A stretch of DNA of 64,000 nucleotides from Haplosporangium gracile. Its lineage: Eukaryota; Mortierellomycota; Mortierellomycetes; Mortierellales; Mortierellaceae. The translations under genes and the position numbers were made by a program. The stretch covers positions 30,681-94,680 of the forward strand of contig JAAAUF010000020.1 in NCBI GenBank assembly GCA_015499985.1, read 5' to 3'. Position 1 is the stretch's first letter. Every line of letters starts with the position of its first letter. Below, one piece after another: positions 46,498 to 59,248 of this stretch. The notes under the pieces were generated by a model. That model was not told the origin of the DNA and searched no databases. It worked only from the letters and a program-made list of their open reading frames with translations.

Positions 46498-49400
46498 TTA
46501 AAACTTTTCGGTGACCTGGACGTCAATGGCGTCAAGATCAATCTCCTCACCGGCAACAAAGACGCGCTTTACAAACAAGTCATCGGACAAGAAGACCAAA
46601 TCGGCATCGGCACCAGGCTTAATTACACCCTTGGTCTCCTGGATGCCCAACAGTACTGCTGGGTGCAACGTCACAGCCTCCAGGGCCTCGATCAGACTGC
46701 ACGATGTGAATTGGATAAAGTTACGGATACAGGCATCCAATGTAATAACGGATCCAGCAAGGGTATCAGTACCCTCGATATATACTCGGTCCTCCTCCTT
46801 GGTGACGTTCATGTTTCCGAGCTGGTAGTTTCCGGGGGCGAGGCCCATAGCGGACATGGCGTCGGTGACGAGGATAACGCCCTCGGGGTGGGAATCGTAG
46901 GCGATCTTGACTGAGTTTGGATGGACGTGGATGCCGTCACAGATCAAGCCGTAGTAAGGGCGGGGGAGGTCGTAGCGTGAGCCCAGGAGGCCGATGACAC
47001 CGGGGTCGCGGTGGTGGAATTGGGGCATGGCGTTGAAGAGATGGGTGATGAAGGTTGCACCTTTCTGGACGGCTTCCTCGGCCTGCGAGATGTTGGCCAT
47101 CGAGTGACCTAATTGGATGTAGAAACAAAAGAATGAGGAGATGCAAAGAGGTTAGAATGAGAAGGACAATATGACATGCTGCACTATTATAAACAATTGC
47201 AAGTGCAAGCGACACGACGTACCGACGGAGACGGTGATGCCGGCCTTGGCGAGATCAGGGATGCTATCCATGATGCCGTCAAGCTCAGGGGCACAGGTAA
47301 CAATCTTGACAGAGCTCTGGTTCTCCTGGGTCAACTTGTATTGGGCCTCGGGTGTCTCGCCCTCGAATCCATAGACATCCTTAAAGTCAGCATATCCGTT
47401 CTTGGCAGAGGCCTGCAAGACCTTCAACTCGTGTGCTCCGATACGGGCCTCGTTGATGAAGGGGCCCTCGACGTGAGCTCCAAGGATGGTGGCGCCGGTC
47501 TTGGCTGAACCCGCACGAGGCTTCAAGTGCGAGAGGACCTAATTACACAAATAACAAATGATGGAACAAACAAGTAAATAAAAATAAGGAAGAGGGGAAA
47601 CGAGGGTGAGTATGACGAATTAGTGTCCACTCCCATGTGTCAGAGTTGCTTTTCTGCAAGATAATGCAAGTATGATGGGATGAGGAAGGAAAGACACAAG
47701 AGAAGTGAAAAGGAGAAGGGGAGAAAGAAAGAGAAGAGAAGAGAAGGTCTGGGCTCATTGTGTTTGTTGTTATTGTTGTAATTATCCTCCTGTTATTGTA
47801 TGCTGTTGCGTGCTGTTGTTGAATGTTGCATGTTCAAAAGCGTTGTTATCAAGATGCTTGTGATCTTACTTTGTGGTACACAGAGGCGGAGGAGGAGACG
47901 ATGGTAGGGCAGTAAGAGGTGGTTCCGTACTTGAGCAGACCACGGTTGACCAACAAGAGATCCTTCTCGTAGGTCGCGGGGTCAGAGGGGACTGAGAAAT
48001 CAACGCCAAAGGCACCTAATTAGAATAAGATGTAATCATGCATGAGTACAAGGTTGTTCAATTGTTCAATTGATTTTGCAGCAATGGTCACTATTGACTA
48101 ATGGTTGTTGCACCCAACGACATCCGCCAACCGAAGACAAATTTGTGGGAGTATCTCTTCATCTGTTCATATTTCCCCCGCCCAAAAAGAAACGAGAACT
48201 GAATAGAAATTTAAAAGAAGGAAAGGAATAAAAATGAAAATCTCGAACACGCCGAATCATAATCAAGATCAAAAAGACAAGACCGATTCCACAGACACAT
48301 CCCTCTCTTCTCATAGTTCAACTCAACCTCCCCAACTAACACCTCTCTTTCTTCCTTCTTCGTCTTTTGAAGGTTTAGAAAAGAGTACAGTAGCCTAACC
48401 CTCGGGTTGGTTGCAATTGGGAATAGAAAAAGGGTCCACTTTGTGTATGTATGTGTCCTTTGTGTTCCTTGTGTGTATATGTGCAAGGTCCGTGAGAAGA
48501 AGGGTGGAGAGGGAGAGGGAGGGAGGGAAAGGGTTATAATCAAATCAAGTCCAAACGGCCCAACGGGAAATAGAGGGTGAAAGTGGAAAGAGGAGACGAG
48601 AAGGCGTATGTCGATTTGGGCACCTTTTTTTTCTTGTTGTTGTTGATGATGATGTTGTCGATGATGTTGATACATTACTCTGCATCTGCATGTTTGTTTA
48701 TCTTGCTGACTCTGACTCTGCGCTTGAATTGTTGCTGTCGGCTTGTATTTGTTGTCAGGTCAGCACAGTTTGGTCCAATGGTTGATCAAAAGACACTCAC
48801 TCCTCCTTCTCCCCTTTCCTTACTCTCCCCAACCTTTGTTAATGACGCCGATGGCTGAAAAGAAAAATAAAATAAAATCTTCTGACTCCAAAATATAAAA
48901 AAATTCATTGTTTGTTTCCCTCACTCCACATTTATCCATTGCCTGCTGGATGATGTTGTTTGTCTTGTTGCGTGTTTCTGTCTGCTGTCTTGTTGTCTTG
49001 TTGGTTGTGCATCCTTACTATTGTTGCCGTTGGTATTGCTGTTGTTACTGTTGTTACTGTTGTTGTTGCTGTTGTTGTTGCTGCTGTTGTTGCTGTTGTT
49101 GTTTATAGCAGTAACTGCTGCTGTTGTTGTTGTTGTTGCTGTTGTTGTTTATAGCAGTAGCTGCTGTTGCTCCTAATTCTCTTCTCTCGTTTACAAATAC
49201 CTCCCCTTCCATCACGCAAGAGGTAGATTGGCTTACCGTTGATCTGAGCTTCGATGAAACCAGGGACGACCAAGAGTCCGCCGGCATCGAGGACCTGGTC
49301 GGGAAGACGCTTTTGGTACCAGAAGAACTTGTGGGGGTCGATGATCTTGCCACCTTGGATCCAGATGGCGTCGTGCTCGACGATCTTGTGATCTCTGAGG

Positions 49401-49522
49401 ATCTTGCAGTTGGTGATCTTGATCACCTTAGGCTCGTTCTCGGGGATGGGGGTGTGGGGCTCGGGCGAGGCGGGTGCCGAGGCAGTGAGAGATGACGTCT
49501 GGAGTGCGACAGGGTACTGCAT
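46498..49522 (-). CDS. N-acetylglucosamine-6-phosphate deacetylase
   Basis: Four exons in transcription order: 49522-49237, 48015-47870, 47538-47223, 47108-46498, encoding 452 residues. Amidohydrolase barrel with VVPGFIEAQINGAFGVDFS, HVEGPFI (about 166-172, metal-binding Glu), then metal/substrate His at about 251 (GHSMAN) and 272 (THLFNAMPQFHHRDPG), CDGIHVHP, the catalytic Asp in VTDAMSAMG, and TLHPAVLLGI near the end. The His that classical enzymes carry in the DxHxHG-type early motif is replaced by QIN, as in the AMDHD2 branch. Converts GlcNAc-6-P to GlcN-6-P plus acetate during chitin or amino-sugar recycling. Intron 1 is 1,221 nt, far longer than the others, and carries a GTT/CTG repeat. 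Confidence 0.92.
49020..49170. repeat. GTT/CTG trinucleotide array with duplicated unit
   Basis: Mixed (GTT)n/(CTG)n lies within intron 1 of the deacetylase gene. A unit containing GTTTATAGCAGTA followed by CTGCTG occurs twice about 56 nt apart, and GCAGTAACTGC is a perfect palindrome. Confidence 0.85.
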
Positions 49523-52057
49523 GATGTGTGGATTAATATAATATGAGAGGGGGGGTAGAGATTAATGAAGGGGGTGGGGTGGGGAGGGAGTGGAGGAGGA
49601 AGAAGGGGAAGAGCTGGAGGATGAAAGCGTGGTGGCGGAGTGAATGGAAGGGGAAGGAGGAGGAAGTGTAGTTGGGGGATGAGTATAAAGATGAAGGGAG
49701 TGTGGAGGAGAAGAGAAGAGAAGAGAAAAGAAAAGAGAAGGAAAAGAGAAGAAGAAAGAGAAGAGAAGGGAAGAGAGCGACTATTTGAAAGAAAAAAAAA
49801 GTGGGCACACACACACATCATCATCAGTCAACAAGCATCAGTTGTCTCTGTCTCTCTGTCTGTCTACCTGTCTACCTGTCCCACTCCTCCCTTGGTTCTG
49901 ATTTGATGAAGATAACACATCTCTCTGGGGAGCCCGCCCTCTAAGAAGGCAGGGCGATAAACAGTACTAAAACACACTACATCAATTCAATCACCTTCAA
50001 TCAATAATTATTAAACACTTCCTTCACCCTTGTCTACTTCTTCCTCTTCTTCTTCTTGCTCTCTTCCTTCTAACTCTTCTTCTCTTGCCGCTCTCTCTCT
50101 CTCTCTTTAACACTTACTCAGTCTTCTCTACTTGCATCTGCATCACCCATTCGGCCCCTTCTTTTCTTTCTCGCTCTCTTGCATACACTCGCCTTTCCTT
50201 CTTCCCTACTCCTCGTTATTTCTCACAAGCGAACAAAAACGAAAAAGACTGTCTCAGTCAACTATTTTAAACGCTCTCCAATACAAGAAAGTCTCCCACC
50301 AGCAACAACAACAACCACTGCTATCCATCTCACACTCTCGTCACCATACCCCCTTCGTTCTGTCTCATTCAAAATCAACAGGAACAGGAAGTGCATTGAA
50401 ACCGCACCATAGCCAACAAGGTCAAAGCAACCGGTGTTAGAGGATTCTGCAGGTCCAAAAGAGGGAGAATGGTAGGGAGGCAGTAGTGAGTTTCGGGTTT
50501 GTGCCAGGCACAGGTTGTCCAATTCTGACCCCGGCTAGCCCCATGTAAACAATAAAAGAAACGAGAAAAACAAATAACGAAAACAAACAAATAAACAAAC
50601 AAACAAACAACCAAGAGGAAGAAAAAAAAAAAAGAAGAGAGAAAAAGAGGAAAGAAACTCTAATATAACCCAACAAGTAATGAGAAAATCGGAGATGACC
50701 AACACCTTTTCCCTCCCTCCTCTCCTCTCCTCTGCCCCTGTTTCTTTTTTTTTTTAAAAAAAAAAAAGTGTACACAAACTTCGAGATAAGATCTCTAGAT
50801 TTTTTATCTTGAGGGAGTGAGCATTTTTCTTTTTATTTTCTTTTTCCGCCGCTCTCACCCTCTCCCTCACCATGACGGTCTTGCCTTTACCTTGCCGTTG
50901 ATCAGCCCTCCTCCTCCACCTTTTTTTTATTTTTAGTCATGCCTTTGTTTTGTTCTCGTTGTTGTTCTCTTTATTGCTGCAATGCTCACTTTTCTCTTTC
51001 TCCAAGGTTGTTAGTAAATAATGGCTCCGAACCCACCAATGAAGCCATCCCACATCCCTTACTTCCTCACATGTCTATCATCCGATCTTGTAGTTGCTCT
51101 ACTTCTTGCTTGTTTGCGTTTGTCGTTATTGAATGCGGTCCTGCATTTCAATTGATGGTTTTTTTTTCTAGTTCCACGTCTCGGGAGCCTGACTGAAGAA
51201 GAAGGGGGTAGTGGGTGGGTCGAGACGCAAAAACAACAAAATAGAAAGCCCTAGCGGCAGTACAAGAAGAACGGAAGAGGGGAGGATATAAACAAAGGAG
51301 CCTGGAGTGAGGCCGGGNNNNNNNNNNNNNNNNNNNNNNNNNNNNNNNNNNNNNNCAATGAAAGGGGAGAACCAAAAATAAGATTGTGCCGACACTCAAG
51401 AAACACACCTCTTTCGTTCCTGTGTGTTCACTCCACATCCGACTCACTTCTTATTCCCAGCTATCATTACGCAGTTTGTTTTCTTTATCTTTTTTTTCGC
51501 TTTCATACAAGTAGTTATGGCTCATAGTTCATACTTCAAAGCTTTATCCTCTATCAAATAAAGATACCTCTTCGTCGTAATCTAAAGTTGTAGTTCAGTC
51601 CATTGAGAACGTATGACTTGAGGATATGACCAGCCAACAAAGAAAAATGCGTCAAGTGGTCGATTGGGTGAGTGATTGTTGGTTGGTTGGGTGGCCAGTG
51701 CTTGACTTGTCCGTCCAGTTTCGATCTTATCTTGCTGCATGATGAGCGAACCGACAGAGCCGATAATGCAGCAATATCTGATTTTATTGGATCCGTCGTC
51801 TCCTCTCATCCTCTCGTTCATTCGTTCCCTTGACTTTTCTCTCGCCTTCTTTCTTCACTTTCGCCAGACAGTCAGTCAGTCAGCTAATCATTCACCCAAG
51901 CCAATCAAATCAATCGGGCCTTTCCTTGTGCCTGCCTACCCCTATGCCTGTTCACATGTCGAGGCAAAGTCCACTTTCGTTTGATATTCCTTCACTTGCC
52001 CATGTTTATATGCTTTTTTAATATTTTTATTCTCATCGTCGCCTCCTCCTCCATGCT
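49523..52057. other. 2.5-kb gene-free region
   Basis: Purine-rich from 49540 to 49795, CT-rich from 50030 to 50330, AAAC repeats at about 50580-50612, a T/A palindromic run at about 50747-50767. A small hairpin (CGCCCT ... AGGGCG) lies near 49934-49955. No gene supported. Confidence 0.4.
51318..51355. other. assembly gap (38 N)
   Basis: Thirty-eight consecutive N. Sequence here is unknown. Confidence 0.99.
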
Positions 52058-55000
52058 TTACGCCTCCTTCTCGAAGGGCTTCTGTCCTATGAGGATATAA
52101 TAATCAATATAAGACTTATTCTCTTCGCATTCTCGAATCCATGACTGAATCATCAAATCAAACGCCTTCATCGACGCCCCATCTAACGAAGGTGTCATCT
52201 CCGCAGGAATCAGCGCCGATTGCAAGTTCTGAAAAATCAACACCATATTCTCGGCCATCGCTTGCCCTACCCTCCCACCCCATGCACCGACAGGGATCGA
52301 AAGTCGCTCCAGTTTGACATTCTGAAATCCAATCTCGGACGATTCGCAGAGTCGCTTCATTTTCTCACCCGCGAAATCGAAATCGAGCCCACGCTCCTCC
52401 TGAAGTAAACGCGAGCACCACCGCATGACTTCTCGCGTTCGAGTTCCTGCGCGATGGACACGCATACAGGGTTCGAACAATTCGATCCACCCACCAGGCT
52501 TCATAACTCGTCGCAACTCCTTCAACGCCACTGGCCAGTCCTCAACCGTAAGGCCCAGGTAGAGGAACCGTTGATAGACGAAATCAAAGTACTGGTTCGG
52601 GAACGAGAGTCGGGTCAACAGATTCGAGGGCGAGAAGAGACAGTTGCTCGGAACTGCCTGGTGGACACTCGGAAACAGCTCTGGGTTGATATCGATTCCA
52701 TATACGGTTGCATTCGGGAACTCTTTAGCCATTTCCTAATAGAGGGAGGAGTGGGTGAAGAAGTGAAGAATCGCCAGTGGATTAGAAACCGATACGAATC
52801 ACGTGTATGGATCCACAAGTAAAAAGTCGGTTTTCTTCTCCTTTCTTCTCGCGCACGCCTCCTGCGCAATAGAAACACCAGACATAATTCTTCCGCCATG
52901 GATGTTTGGCTGCTGCTGTTTGCAGGTTAGTTTTGCTTGTCAAAAAAAATGCCTGTTTTCTTCATGTGGCCATGTGGCCCATTTCATTTTCACACTCAAC
53001 CCGCTTGGACTTCAAAACAATCTACTCTTCCTTTCTCCTTTTTGAGTGGTTCCAACCGGTTTTTTGCGTCAAAACACACTCTACCCCCCTACCCTTCCTT
53101 ATCATTCCATCTCGTACTCCTTTTCTTTTTCCTCTACCCCAACGTTATAACAAAAAAAAACTTACCATGGTCCATTCTCCCAAACCACAACCCGAGTCCA
53201 GAATACGGTCAATATCATATCGCAATGGGGCGTGTGAGTTTCCACCGCCAATGTACTTCCAGAGTGCATGCTGACCCTTTTGGCTAATTGTGTTGTTTTG
53301 TGTCAGAAAAACGAAATAAAAACACATGGCCTTTAGTTAAAACACATCATTCACAAAAAAAAAAAGTGGGCGCTGTCGTGCTCTTGTTGTTGCGTAATGG
53401 TTCAAAAAATATGAGCAATAGGGGCAATTTGCACAAAACAATAAAAAGAGCTGTCTGCTGGATATTGTACCTGTCTTGGATGTCTCGGCTGATGGTCGAG
53501 ATGCTGGAGGAACTGAACCGTCTCCTGGCTGCCATCCATTCAAACTGGGGTGGAGGTCGTCGTCGACTGCTTCGCTTTTCTTTGCTAGTCGTATCATTCG
53601 AGTCAAGAGCCAAGGACTCGGTTCGTTGAATCAGATCGCCTTCAGAGTCTCCTGTTTCGGTTCCCGAAAGAGAGTCCATATCATCGTCTTCATCTTCCTC
53701 CAAGGACTCGATCAAGGAGAGACCCTGAGGATGGTTGCCAAGAAGAGAACGGAGCGAAGAGAGTGTAGAACTAGGGCGGCACGTCCGTGGCTTGGATGGA
53801 AAAAAAGAACCTTCTTCACCCAAAGCAAACTGAGTGTCTCCGTTCATAGCGCCTTCTGATGCTATTGTCATCGAGGTCGATGACCCAGCGCTAGAAGAAG
53901 AAGGAATGGCGGGGAGTGAGGCGGCCAAGGGTGAGACGAGCTTGGACCGCGACATAACAAGCTTGGTTGCAGTACGTGGCCCCTGAACCGGATAGTGTGC
54001 ATGGGCCTCATTGCTAGTGCCGGCCGAGTTGTTGTCGTCATGTGCGCCTGTGCTGCGTCCACCTGTCATCTCTGGTTGGCTCATGCCTCTTGCCCTTGCA
54101 CTGGGAGTGGGAATGGGCTCAGAGGTATAGGCGGGTCGGTTGCCACCCACGTTATAGGGAATAATACCATTGGTAGCAGAAGTAGTAGTAGCAGTAGCTG
54201 AACCGTTGGGGATAGAAGGAAGAAAAGTCGAGGCCGACCCTTTGCTGGAATAACTCTTGCTTCGACCGTTATTGCTGCTCCCTGGACCAAAGGGGCGTGC
54301 ATTAAGACTTGGCAGGGAGGGGACATTGGGGTAATCGCCCATGTTTCGACAAGTATTGTTGACCACCTTGACGGCGATGGAACCTGGCTGCTGATAGTAC
54401 TGGTGCGGATGGAAGTTGTATTGATGAATCATGTGTGTTGACGATCTCGTGGGTTTTTGCCTGAGCCAGTCCTTGGCTTCGGGAGAAGTGCCCAAGAGGC
54501 GAAGGTCCGCGGAGAGCTGTTGCTGTTGTTGGTGGTGGAGGATATGATGTTCTGATCCGCGCCTCGAAGGCTGATACGCAGGCGACGCAGGGCCGTTTGT
54601 CCTGCTGTTGCTGTTCAACGAACCGTCATCGAGACTACTAATGCTGAGTTGGCTATATCGATGTTGAGGAATGACTATCGGTGAGGTATGGTACTGGTGC
54701 GTTGTAACAGTAGTCGTTGAGGCCGTGTCCGGGAAGAGCTGGGAACCGGCGGGAGGGCGCCGTTGTTGAGGAGAAGATGGGGGAACTGAGACGGGATCAA
54801 GATGGCGATCCTCGAACATTGAGCTTAAATAGGGGCCATCGATATAGCTGGCTGAAGTGGGGGTCGTAGCCGACGACGGGATCGAGAACGAAGGCGAAGC
54901 TGGACTCTGCGGGAGGTAGTCGGTATTTCGGTTGTTGTTGTTGTTGTTCTGAGTCGTTGCTGTTGTCCCGCTGCTGAGGCTGTGGTTACTTGCGCTATAG

Positions 55001-55308
55001 CTGATATTGCTCCATTCGCTCGAGGCGGCGCCATAGAACTCGGCCTGGTCGAGCGGGTGGCACTTGTTGGTCGACTTTTGATGAAACATTGGATGACCCG
55101 GGGTGGAATGAATGCCACCATTGGAGTATAGACTGTTGCTGCTGGAGGGGAGATAAGGGTCGTGTGGAGAGTACAGTGGATTTTGTTGGCGGTGTTGTTG
55201 TTCCTGTTGTTGTTTTTGCTTGTTGTTGCGGTCGGCCAACTTTTTCTTGGCCCTTCGGGTCAAGAGTTCGTTGACCCTGTCATTATCTGCGCTGGAGACG
55301 TTTCCCAT
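52058..55308 (-). CDS. putatively myristoylated, largely disordered protein with C-terminal SAM methyltransferase domain
   Basis: Three exons in transcription order: 55308-53471, 53283-53166, 52735-52058, encoding 877 residues. The N-terminus MGNVSSADN fits an N-myristoylation signal (Gly2, Ser6). Residues about 10-600 are low-complexity (Gln, Asn, Ser, Pro) with a very acidic patch (LEEDEDDDMDSL). Across the two splices the frame enters a class I methyltransferase: KYIGGGNSHAPLRYD, ILDSGCGLGEWTMEM (motif I, about 640-654), VYGIDINPELFPS (acidic loop binding SAM), FDFVYQRFLYLG, RRVMKPGGWIELFEP. This domain type is common in fungi, related to LaeA-like enzymes; the acceptor is unknown. Motif I has Ser-Gly-Cys-Gly in place of the commoner Ile/Val-Gly-Cys-Gly. 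If myristoylated, the enzyme would be membrane-tethered. Confidence 0.82.
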
Positions 55309-55611
55309 TGTATTGTGAGTGTGTTGTTGTATGTGTGAGCGATATGTACGTAAAGGGGGTGTGTATGGTATGTGTGTGTGGAGAATCTGTGGGGAGCGGA
55401 GGGAGGACTTTGAAATAACAATGGACAGATGAGGGGGGAGGGGGGGAGGGAATATGATACAAGTGAGTGGGTATTAATGTACAAGTGAATGAAATAAAGA
55501 GGGAGGAGGAGGAGGAATGAGGAAGGCTGAGAGAGTGAGTGATGAGATGGGTCGAAAGGGGAAAATAAAAAAGAAACAAGAGACAGGAAGGGGAAAGAAG
55601 AAGACAAGAGT

Positions 55612-55641
55612 AGAAGAAGAAGAAGAAGAAGAAGAAGAAGA
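55612..55641. repeat. (GAA)n microsatellite
   Basis: About ten uninterrupted GAA units upstream of the methyltransferase gene. Confidence 0.9.
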
Positions 55642-57539
55642 AAAAGAAGAAAAGGGAAGAGAGGAAAGAAAGAGAGGAAAATAAGGGGCGAGCTGATGGG
55701 TGGGATGGATGCCGAGTAAGTAATGACTGTTGAGCTGCACTGATGCAGCAAGGAAAAAAGGAGAATTTTCATTTTTTGAATTATCAATCACCAAAACACA
55801 ACGTGTGTCTTGTATGTCTCATTTAGCTTAGTCTTGTTGCCACAAAGTACTAACCTTCAATCAGTCAGTCCATCGAGGCTATTCAACTCAATCACTCACC
55901 GATTTTATTTATTTTTTTTGTGGGGGAGGAAGTTGGAAGACACAAGAAGGTCAGATGGGGTTGTCTGTGTGTGTGAAATGTAAACACGATAAACAATGAA
56001 CAGAGACTGCATCGAGCAGCAAAGAAAAACACAGAAAGAAACTTTGACACGGACTATCTTCGTGTCTCTCACTCATCATCCCTTCTCACACTCTCTCATC
56101 TCCCAAGTCACACTCTTACTCACACTCACTTACTCACTCACTCATTCACTCCTTATCCACCACAAATAAACAAACAAATAAATAAATAAATTATTACCCT
56201 TCAAGTAGGCAGGAACAGCCCAAAAAGACAACAAGGGAAGAAAAGAACCAACAACTCCCCACATCCTCTGACTACTACTCTTACAGAATCACGAAGATGA
56301 ATTAACATATGGTTGAGCTGAGCTTGGTGGAAATGAAAAAAGGGGGAGGGGATGATGAAAAGGTTGAAGCGGACAGACAAATATGAACGCGCAATTGGGA
56401 GGGTGAAGTCGACCGTACACGATGGGGAGGATGTAAATAAAGAAAAAATAGTAAGCAAAAACAGCACAAACACCACGAGATGAATATTTTAGATGCTCAA
56501 CACATCCCACCGCCGCCTCTATCCCCTTGACAGACGGAATATTATTCTTTTTTCGTAAAACAAACCAAGGGAGGAAAGAAAAAAAGATTAGACCAAAATA
56601 GCAAAGAAAGGGCGGCTGTGAAATGAACCCTAGACCGTTGGAAAGAGATGTGACGGAGAATATATAAAAGACTACCTGTGGTTATTGTCCTTATTCTCTG
56701 GTGTTGGGTCGTTGTGTGTCGCTATGTATCGTTGCGTCTCTTTGCTTTCTGCTAGACCCAATCTGCATCTCCACGGACCCAGCCTTGAGTTATCGGTCGA
56801 GTCAACAGGGCCATCTCTCCTCCTCCTTCGTCTCCCTTCTTTCCTATTGTAAACCCTAACGAAGGTCCCACAACAGGTCCCACGGTGCTAAAGGAAAAAA
56901 AGAGTCAGAAAAAAAAACTCTAATCCATGGGCAAAATACCTTATTTCCCATCTCTTTCTTCCCACTGTTCTTCTTGGACCTTCCATTGGACCTTTTTTCA
57001 CCTTCCTGCTCAGAAGGCCGGCAAACATATACAAAAAAAAGGTAAAAAACTCTCCATCATTAGACCCGGACTTCGGCATTTGACGAGAAAGGGCTTTTCC
57101 TTCATTTTGATCGAATATATAGGTTGCTTGCCTATCTGTTCCACACATCCCTAACGCCCTCAACCTTCCTGCACTGCACAACCATCCCGATCACTTGATC
57201 GCAAAAAAAAAAAAAAGGAAAAGACCGAAAAGACCGAAAAGAGAAACAAAGACACGAATGGTTCTGTAGAAAACCAAACGACGATCTAGACAGACAAGAT
57301 AAGCAATGCAGAAACAGGGCAAACTTTAAGGTCAACAGAGTGGGATGATTTCCAATGGAACTATTCCGCAAATGCATTGTCAAACCAGCTTTTCGATTGA
57401 TTTGATTGTCGCACTTTGCCTCATTGTGTTTGAGCTTGGGCCCTTTGCTGCGATGACAAGAAGGGCGTTGGATCGGGGAAGAAGGAGAAGAAACGAAGGA
57501 CGAGAAGATTGTCATGACTTTTCTGTTGTCGATTGTTAG

Positions 57540-57613
57540 TTTGTTTGGTTGTTTTATTTTGTTTGTTTGGTTGTTTTATTTTGTTTGTTTGGTTGTTTTA
57601 TTTTGTTTGTTTG
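57540..57613. repeat. 22-bp tandem repeat, 3.4 copies
   Basis: Three exact 22-bp copies of a T/G-rich unit (start TTTGTTTGGTTG, end TTTTATTTTG), then eight bases of a fourth. Confidence 0.92.
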
Positions 57614-58127
57614 CTGCTGGATTAGCAGCGGTCAGTGGTGAGGGGTGGAGAAAAAAAGTTCAACAAAATTGCTGCTGTTTGTGTTCAAGCGTGTTGTATT
57701 ATGTTTGTTTGTAGGGGAAACGGGAGGAAATTATCGAGTGAAAAATCAAGTGTTGAGTGAGATATGGTATGGGATATGGGACAAGGATGGGGGAAGGGGT
57801 GAGCGAGAGCCCTGTTGTGTAGAGTGGCAAGAAGAGAGGCCGATGGAACACAAAGTGAGAAAAAGAAAAAGATGAAAAGAGAGAGATGAGATGTAGGCAT
57901 GGACTCTCGACTCTAGGCACGGCTGATAGAGGACAGAGAGAATAGGGGATAGAAGGACAGAGGCTATGGCCTGTGGTCAACGGCTTAAGGCGTAATTTAG
58001 CCAAAGAACAGTTGTTTCCTCTTCTTAGCGAGCGAGAACAATGAATAAATTGTCCGTGTCAAAGCAGCGACAGACACACAGAGAGAGAGACCCTTTTTGC
58101 TGCCCACATGTCCAACCTTTCATTACC

Positions 58128-58260
58128 CCAAGCCAGAGGTCTGACTGGGTGCCTTTTTTGGTTAGACAGTGTTAAATATATGTCCTTGCTACTAACAAAT
58201 TCTTGTACTTGAAAACGTGCTTACCAAAAAAGACACCCGGTCAGACCTCTACTCCAAGCC
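58128..58260. mobile_element. MITE-like hairpin element (candidate)
   Basis: 31-nt inverted repeats at 58135-58165 and 58220-58250 (left starts AGAGGTCTGACTGGGTG) match at about 28 positions and enclose 54 nt. CCAAGCC directly precedes the left arm and recurs 3 nt after the right arm, so it could be a target-site duplication. The 3-nt asymmetry weakens this. No coding capacity. Confidence 0.5.
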
Positions 58261-59062
58261 CCCGTGCTCCCACCTACGCCTACAAACGCATTTGTCCGTT
58301 TGAGCCTTTCTTCTGGATCTTCGGTCGACTTCGCCGCGGAGAAAAATAAACAGCACACGGGGGTCAAGCCAACAAGCCAACAAGAGTTCAATTTTTCATT
58401 TCTCTTTTTTTTTTTTTTTGCTCCCATGTTCTTTACTGTCTGACCCCTATCTTGCCTTCTTTCTTCACACTTGACAACCTCATTCTTGGTGTTGTTTGTT
58501 GTTGTTTCTGTTTTCTTCGTGCATTGTTCAGTTTTTTCTTCTCCACAAATCTGCGCCCTTTTCTTGCTATTGTCATCAATCACCTTCATCACTTCACTCC
58601 GTGCGCCGCCCTGTGTCACAACCACCTCTCCTTTTTACTCTGCGAACGCACATGTGGCCGCCTAGATCTCCCCCTTCACCCCTACCCCTAGTTGTCTTGT
58701 TCATAAATTGCGATAGGAGGATGTGAGTGCATGTGTCTTTTCATGTCTGTCTTATTTCTTCCGTGATCTAGAACTGTTTACTTGAAGCGAAAAACAAGGA
58801 GAGAACTGCAAGCGCAGATACCAAGCAAAAAACTTATGCGAATTGACCCCCTGTCTGTCTTGTCTATGTGCTTGTCGGGTGGAGCAAAATGTCACAAAGC
58901 ATGCTTTTTCGTCCTCGACCTTCTGTTGCGCGCGCGGGACTGTGCATAAAAAGATGACCAAAAGAAGTTATCCTTTTTTTTTCTCGACTCACTATGCTTC
59001 CGAAAATATCAATAGGTGCAGTACACCCCTTCAGGAGGCACGCCTGTTTGTTGAACCAGTTA

Positions 59063-59121
59063 CAGTTTTTTTCCCGAAATAAGTAGAAATATACGCTTAT
59101 TGCGAGAATAATTGTGATAAC
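59063..59121 (+). repeat. left terminal inverted repeat of the pogo-like element
   Basis: About 58 nt matching the reverse complement of 61379-61437 with one indel and about nine mismatches. A 23-nt core starting AAGTAGAAATATACGC is identical in both. Confidence 0.88.
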
Positions 59122-59248
59122 TTTTTTTTGTATTGGACTGAATAAAATGCAACTATGACGTATGTTTACGTTTGATAGTGAACGTGGTGGTGAACAAGAT
59201 GGCATACGTTTCTTCTCCATCACTCATCTTTCTTTTTCTTCACACACC

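Larger units (their letters stand above)
55309..59060. other. 3.7-kb gene-free, repeat-rich region
   Basis: Leader and promoter of the methyltransferase gene nearest 55309, then repeated simple-sequence blocks: GAA array, CTCA-rich patch at 56080-56160, AAAT repeats at 56165-56192, a 22-bp tandem array and a hairpin element at 58128. No gene supported. Confidence 0.4.

Noticed and set aside
49640..49906. Arg/Lys/Glu-rich frame
   Set aside because: Pure purine microsatellite (GAAGAGAA-type), not a gene.
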